7,892 nucleotides of DNA. It comes from JBJXGV01 sp046160485 (GTDB taxonomy: Bacteria; Orphanbacterota; Orphanbacteria; JBJXGV01). The stretch spans positions 1 to 7,892 of the forward strand of contig JBJXGV010000055.1 of assembly GCA_046160485.1 (NCBI GenBank). The letters are read 5' to 3'. Positions 4,842 to 7,892 of this stretch are shown here, in pieces (the first letter of the stretch is position 1; every line of letters begins with the position of its first letter). The notes below the pieces were generated by a model. The model was not told the origin of the DNA, did no database searches, and saw only the letters and a list, made by a program, of their open reading frames with translations. A program made the translations under genes and the position numbers.

Positions 4842-5428
4842 GCGAGACCGTGGAAGAAGCCCCGCAGAGTACCGAAGGCGCGCAGTCCGCGCAGAGCACG
4901 ACGAAGCGCTGGTATGTCGTCCACACCTACTCGGGTCACGAGAACAAGGTGAAGACGAACATCGAGCGCGCAATCCAGCAGGCAGGGCTTTCCGAGTTGG
5001 TGGATCGCGTCTTGATCCCCACCGAGAGCGTCGCCGAAATGAAGAACGGCAAGAAGACGGTGTCGAGCAAGAAGTTCTTCCCGTCGTACGTGCTCGTTCA
5101 CATGGATATGTCGCGCGACGCGGCGAACTTGATCAACGACACGCCGGGGGTCACGAAGTTCGTCGGGTACGCGAACAAGCCGACGCCGCTCTCGGATGAA
5201 GAGGTTGAGCGAATCCTCAGCCGGATCGAAGGCACGAAGTCGAAGCCGATTCCCGATATTCCGTATCGCGTCGGCGAGCATGTGCGCGTGGTCGGCGGGC
5301 CGTTCAGCGAATTTACGGGCGTCGTCGAAGAAATCAACCAAGAGCGCGGGAAGCTCAAGGTGATGGTGAGCATCTTCGGGCGCGCGACGCCGGTCGAGCT
5401 CGATTTCCTCCAGGTCAAAGGTCTGTAG
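4838..5428 (+). CDS. nusG: Transcription termination/antitermination factor NusG (196 aa, GTG start)
   Basis: Binds RNA polymerase, modulates pausing, and links it to Rho or to the ribosome through S10. Residues 1-22 form a Ser, Thr, Glu and Gln-rich tail without family similarity. The NGN domain follows (about 23-118, beginning KRWYVVHTYSGHENKV), with FFPSYVLVHMDM and DTPGVTKFVG. The KOW domain is at about 143-196, with VGGPFSEFTGVVEEIN. GTG 4838 overlaps the secE stop (GTGA), so translation is probably by reinitiation. A start closer to KRWY would remove only the variable tail, but no clear ribosome-binding site supports one. The secE-nusG-rplK order is very widely conserved. Confidence 0.97.
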   Translation: MSETVEEAPQSTEGAQSAQSTTKRWYVVHTYSGHENKVKTNIERAIQQAGLSELVDRVLIPTESVAEMKNGKKTVSSKKFFPSYVLVHMDMSRDAANLINDTPGVTKFVGYANKPTPLSDEEVERILSRIEGTKSKPIPDIPYRVGEHVRVVGGPFSEFTGVVEEINQERGKLKVMVSIFGRATPVELDFLQVKGL

Positions 5429-5449
5429 TTGAAGAAAGGATGTTAGGGA

Positions 5450-5899
5450 ATGGCGCCTCCATCTAAAAAACGCGTTACCGCGATGGTCAAGCTGCAGTGT
5501 CCCGCGGGAGCCGCGAACCCTGCACCGCCCGTCGGTCCGGCGCTCGGACAGCACGGCGTGAACATCATGCAGTTCTGCCAGGAGTTCAACGCGCGGACGA
5601 AGGAGCAGGCCGGGCTCATCATTCCGGCGATCATCACGATCTACGCCGACCGCACGTTCACGTTCATCACGAAGACTCCGCCCGCGGCGATTTTGCTCAA
5701 GCGCGCGGCCGGTCTTGCGAAGGCGAGCGGCGAGCCGAACCGCAACAAGGTCGGCAAGGTATCGCAAAAGCAGGTGCGCGAGATCGCGGAGATCAAGATG
5801 CCCGACCTCAACGCGAACGACATCGACGCGGCGATGAGCATCGTCTGTGGCACGGCACGCAGCATGGGAATCGAAGTCGAGGGGGCCGCGGTCTCGTAG
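5450..5899 (+). CDS. rplK: 50S ribosomal protein L11 (149 aa)
   Basis: Component of the GTPase-associated centre of the large subunit, binding the L11 region of 23S rRNA; in other bacteria it is also needed for RelA activation. The N-terminal domain carries the proline-rich switch segment PAPPVGPALGQHGVN at 24-38. The C-terminal RNA-binding domain has KMPDLNANDIDAAM (116-129) and GTARSMGI (134-141). The length is normal apart from a slightly extended N-terminus (MAPPSKKR). AAAGGA (5435-5440) lies nine bases before ATG 5450. Only 21 bases separate the gene from nusG, leaving little room for the leader where L1 autoregulation acts in E. coli. Confidence 0.98.
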   Translation: MAPPSKKRVTAMVKLQCPAGAANPAPPVGPALGQHGVNIMQFCQEFNARTKEQAGLIIPAIITIYADRTFTFITKTPPAAILLKRAAGLAKASGEPNRNKVGKVSQKQVREIAEIKMPDLNANDIDAAMSIVCGTARSMGIEVEGAAVS

Positions 5900-6032
5900 C
5901 GCGTTCGCCTCGTTTGTTCTTTGCATTCTGAATGGCGTTTTCAAAAATCCGTCGACAACCAGATCGGCGGCGAGCGTCACGCTCGGACACCTTTGGGCGC
6001 GCGAGAGCGCGCGGAATCTGGGAGTGCTATCG
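5900..6032 (+). promoter_or_regulatory. rplK-rplA spacer with two adjacent GC hairpins
   Basis: This 133-base spacer is unusually long for this gene pair. Its first third is AT-rich (5911-5949) and might hold a weak internal promoter (TTGCAT at 5921 with AAAAAT at 5943, poor matches). Next come two perfect six-bp stems: CGAGCG-TCA-CGCTCG (5971-5985) and GCGCGC-GAGA-GCGCGC (5997-6012), the second closed by a GNRA-type tetraloop. The rplA ribosome-binding site GGGAG (6020-6024) follows eight bases later. A leader for feedback control of rplA is plausible but not shown. No complete protein is encoded here. Confidence 0.4.
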
Positions 6033-6734
6033 ATGAAGCACGGTAAGCGGTACAGCAGTTTGTCGACGCAGATCGACCGCGACAAGCGTTACTCGGTCGA
6101 GCAAGCCGTCGCGCTGATCAAATCGGGACAAGCACGAAAGTTCGACGAGACGGTCGAGGTCGCGATGCACCTCGGCGTCGATCCCCGGCATGCCGACCAG
6201 CAGGTCCGCGGCACGGTTGTCCTTCCGAACGGAACGGGCAAGACCGTCCGCGTTCTCGTCCTCGCGAAGGGCGAGAAGGAAAAAGAAGCCCTCGATGCCG
6301 GAGCGGACTTCGCGGGAAGCACGGACTACCTCAAGAAGCTCTCCGAGGGTTGGACCGACATCGACATCATCATTTCCACGCCGGACATGATGGGCGAGGT
6401 CGGAAAACTCGGAAAGGTTCTCGGTCCGCGCGGGCTCATGCCGAACCCGAAGAGCGGCACCGTCACCTTCGATGTCGCCAAGGCGGTCAAGGAGACGAAG
6501 GCGGGCAAGATCGAGTTCCGCACCGACAAGGCGGGCAATGTTCAGGCGCCGGTCGGCAAGATGTCGTTCACGAAGGAAGCGCTCGTCGAGAACATCAAGA
6601 TGTTCCTTCACGAGATCGTGCGCGTGAAGCCGCACACCGCGAAGGGGACGTACATGAAGTCGATGACGGTGTCCTCTACGATGGGCCCGGGAGTCCGAAT
6701 CGATCACCAAGCGGAGCTCGTCGTCCACACCTAG
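6033..6734 (+). CDS. rplA: 50S ribosomal protein L1 (233 aa)
   Basis: Builds the mobile L1 stalk of the ribosome, which helps release deacylated tRNA; in E. coli it also represses translation of its own operon. The family signature GKVLGPRGLMPNPKSGTV is at 127-144. Domain I also has the opening RYSVEQAVALIK (19-30) and the VEVAMHLGVDPR block (41-52). The C-terminal part, ending in MGPGVRID (218-225), is intact. ATG 6033 is set by GGGAG (6020-6024), eight bases upstream; the frame is open further upstream through the spacer but shows no L1 similarity there. It is followed after 21 bases by rplJ. Confidence 0.98.
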   Translation: MKHGKRYSSLSTQIDRDKRYSVEQAVALIKSGQARKFDETVEVAMHLGVDPRHADQQVRGTVVLPNGTGKTVRVLVLAKGEKEKEALDAGADFAGSTDYLKKLSEGWTDIDIIISTPDMMGEVGKLGKVLGPRGLMPNPKSGTVTFDVAKAVKETKAGKIEFRTDKAGNVQAPVGKMSFTKEALVENIKMFLHEIVRVKPHTAKGTYMKSMTVSSTMGPGVRIDHQAELVVHT

Positions 6735-6755
6735 TGGAGACTTGAGGAGAGCCAG

Positions 6756-7283
6756 ATGCCGACCGCAGAGAAAATCACCGCCGTCGAAGAGCTGACGAAA
6801 GAGCTGGGAGCGTCGAAGGGCGTTTACCTGGCCGACTTCTCGGGGCTCACCGTCGAGAAAATCACCACGCTGCGCCGTGCGTTCCGCAAGTCGGGAAGCA
6901 AGTTCGTAGTGTCGAAGAACACGCTCGCGAAGCGCGCCATCATGGGAACGGCGATGGAGCCGCTTGGTGCGCAGATGCGCGGCAACACGGGCATCGCGTA
7001 TTCGCAAAACGATCCCGTCGCGCCCGCGAAGGTTCTCGCGGACTTCCTGAAGGACAACGAGAACTTCAAGATCAAGGGCGCGTACGTCGACGGTTCGATC
7101 CTCGACCCGCGTCAAGTCGGCGAGATCGCCAAGCTCCCGCCGAAGGAAGTGCTCGTCGCGCAGGCGCTCGGAATCATCCAGAGCCCGATGCGCGGCATCG
7201 TCGTCTGCATCAACGCCGTGATGTCGGGTGTCGTGATCGCAATCGACGAGGTTCGCAAGAAGAAGGAGGCGGCAGGCGGTTAG
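6756..7283 (+). CDS. rplJ: 50S ribosomal protein L10 (175 aa)
   Basis: Anchors the L7/L12 dimers at the base of the ribosomal stalk and binds 23S rRNA next to L11. The N-terminal RNA-binding domain shows the conserved pattern VYLADFSGLTV (23-33), with FVVSKNTLAKRA following. The C-terminal helix (about 145-175), which carries the L7/L12 binding sites, is present and ends in a charged KKKEAAGG tail. ATG 6756 has GAGGAG (6744-6749) six bases upstream. The rplA-rplJ gap is only 21 bases. The structured L10 leader found before rplJ in many bacteria is therefore absent from its usual place. Confidence 0.97.
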   Translation: MPTAEKITAVEELTKELGASKGVYLADFSGLTVEKITTLRRAFRKSGSKFVVSKNTLAKRAIMGTAMEPLGAQMRGNTGIAYSQNDPVAPAKVLADFLKDNENFKIKGAYVDGSILDPRQVGEIAKLPPKEVLVAQALGIIQSPMRGIVVCINAVMSGVVIAIDEVRKKKEAAGG

Positions 7284-7381
7284 TGTCGTCGTTCACATAG
7301 AGAGTTTTTCGCCAATTTGCAATTTGGTTTGGACTCATTCATAGACGCGGGATTTAGCGCCCGTTCGAAGGAGAAAGCAGA
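7284..7381 (+). promoter_or_regulatory. AT-rich rplJ-rplL spacer with a tandem repeat
   Basis: This 98-base spacer is markedly AT-rich compared with the genes around it. It contains an exact tandem repeat CAATTTG-CAATTTG (7313-7326). The repeat also sits in an imperfect palindrome (CCAA...TTGG, 7312-7327, seven of eight positions symmetric). Promoter-like matches are weak. The rplL ribosome-binding site AAGGAG (7368-7373) lies eight bases before its ATG. A role in raising rplL output over rplJ, as the 4:1 or 6:1 stalk stoichiometry requires, is possible but inferred. Confidence 0.35.
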
Positions 7382-7774
7382 ATGACCACCGCGACGGAAA
7401 GCATCACCAAGATTGTCGAGTCGATCGAAAAGCTCACGGTCCTCGAGGCGGCGGAGTTGGTCAAGACGCTCGAAGAGAAGTTCGGCGTCTCGGCTGCCCC
7501 CCAGGCAATGATGGCCCCGATGGGTATGGGTGGTGGCGGTGCGGCGGCGGCGGTCGAGGAGAAGACGGAGTTCGACGCGATTCTCACGGCTGCAGGCGAC
7601 AAGAAGATTCAGGTCATCAAGGTGGTTCGCGAGCTCACCGGCCTTGGCCTCAAGGAAGCGAAGGACCTCGTGGACAATCCCCCGAAGCCGATCAAGGAAG
7701 CCGTTTCGAAGGCCGAGGCCGAGAGCATCAAGGCTAAGGTCGAAGAGAACGGGGGGAAGGTCGAAATCAAGTAG
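7382..7774 (+). CDS. rplL: 50S ribosomal protein L7/L12 (130 aa)
   Basis: Stalk protein present in several copies per ribosome, which recruits and activates translational GTPases such as EF-Tu. The N-terminal dimerisation helices (about 1-36) bind L10. A flexible Ala, Gly and Met-rich hinge follows (about 37-60, including MGMGGGGAAAAVEE). The C-terminal factor-binding domain (about 61-130) has KKIQVIKVVRELTGLGLKEAK (split around residue 80-94) and LVDNPPKPIKE. The length is slightly above the usual 120-128. ATG 7382 is supported by AAGGAG eight bases upstream. Highly expressed, with rpoB expected downstream. Confidence 0.98.
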   Translation: MTTATESITKIVESIEKLTVLEAAELVKTLEEKFGVSAAPQAMMAPMGMGGGGAAAAVEEKTEFDAILTAAGDKKIQVIKVVRELTGLGLKEAKDLVDNPPKPIKEAVSKAEAESIKAKVEENGGKVEIK

Positions 7775-7892
7775 GTCGCTCGCGATGGGCGACCGTCTTG
7801 CGCGCGTGCGGCCCGCTCTTATGGCCGCGAAATCGCTTCATCGGGACGGGTCCGGCGCTACGCGCCTCCCCTCCGGGTCGCGGAACCGCCCC
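7775..7892 (+). other. Start of the rplL-rpoB spacer with an attenuator-like hairpin
   Basis: No gene begins in these last 118 bases. Directly after the rplL stop, GTCGCTC (7775-7781) pairs with GGGCGAC (7787-7793) around a GCGAT loop: seven pairs including one wobble. It is followed by CGTCTTGCG, not a T-tract, so strong termination is unlikely. In E. coli an attenuator and an RNase III site lie in this spacer and reduce rpoBC expression relative to rplL. A similar role here is inferred from position only. The remainder is GC-rich without clear structure. Confidence 0.35.

Noticed and set aside
5914..5948. Internal promoter in the rplK-rplA spacer
   Set aside because: TTGCAT and AAAAAT match the consensus poorly; noted in the spacer entry but not strong enough for a separate call.
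3097..6085. Two long - strand open frames across tuf and across secE-nusG-rplK
   Set aside because: Both lie opposite well-identified genes and have low-complexity, Arg, His and Asp-rich translations, as expected of antisense shadows.
1..7892. CRISPR array, insertion sequence, attachment site, toxin-antitoxin or defence genes
   Set aside because: No regularly spaced repeats, transposase or integrase frames, or recognisable accessory genes are present. The window is a conserved housekeeping locus next to an envelope gene pair.

Overview
The window is a high-GC bacterial chromosome segment with all genes on the + strand. The right three quarters is a translation and transcription locus: four tRNA genes (Thr-TGT, Tyr-GTA, Gly-TCC, Thr-GGT), then tuf (EF-Tu), rpmG (L33), secE, nusG, rplK (L11), rplA (L1), rplJ (L10) and rplL (L7/L12). 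The window ends about 120 bases after rplL, where rpoB is normally found. The tRNA order and anticodons match the classical thrU-tyrU-glyT-thrT-tufB arrangement of Escherichia coli. The tuf-rpmG-secE-nusG-rplKAJL series is widespread in bacteria.

The left quarter holds a two-gene envelope unit. First is an exported TlpA-like thioredoxin with a WCKPC active site. Two bases after its stop comes a predicted outer-membrane beta-barrel protein resembling the DUF6029 family. The barrel gene has no ATG, GTG or TTG in a sensible place. Its best start is CTG at 902, which sits 7 bases after a Shine-Dalgarno-like GGGAG and opens a textbook signal peptide. A bulged hairpin with a T-rich tail ends this unit and runs straight into the -35 box of the first of two tandem promoters for the tRNA-tuf operon.

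The outer-membrane protein implies a diderm organism. The base composition, the TlpA/DUF6029-like pair and the EF-Tu sequence suggest an uncultured high-GC lineage of the FCB or a related group, for example Candidatus Eisenbacteria. This is a low-confidence inference, not a marker-based placement.

The coding content of the ribosomal part is ordinary. What deserves a second look lies between genes: (i) tandem promoters with a boxA-like element ahead of the tRNAs; (ii) a hairpin starting at the 3' end of the last tRNA; (iii) a very stable 15-bp hairpin between rpmG and secE; (iv) a 133-base rplK-rplA spacer with two perfect GC hairpins, while the usual leader positions before rplK and rplJ are only about 21 bases long; (v) an AT-rich spacer before rplL with an exact 7-base tandem repeat. 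I found no CRISPR array, mobile element, toxin-antitoxin pair, defence system or clearly new multi-gene system.
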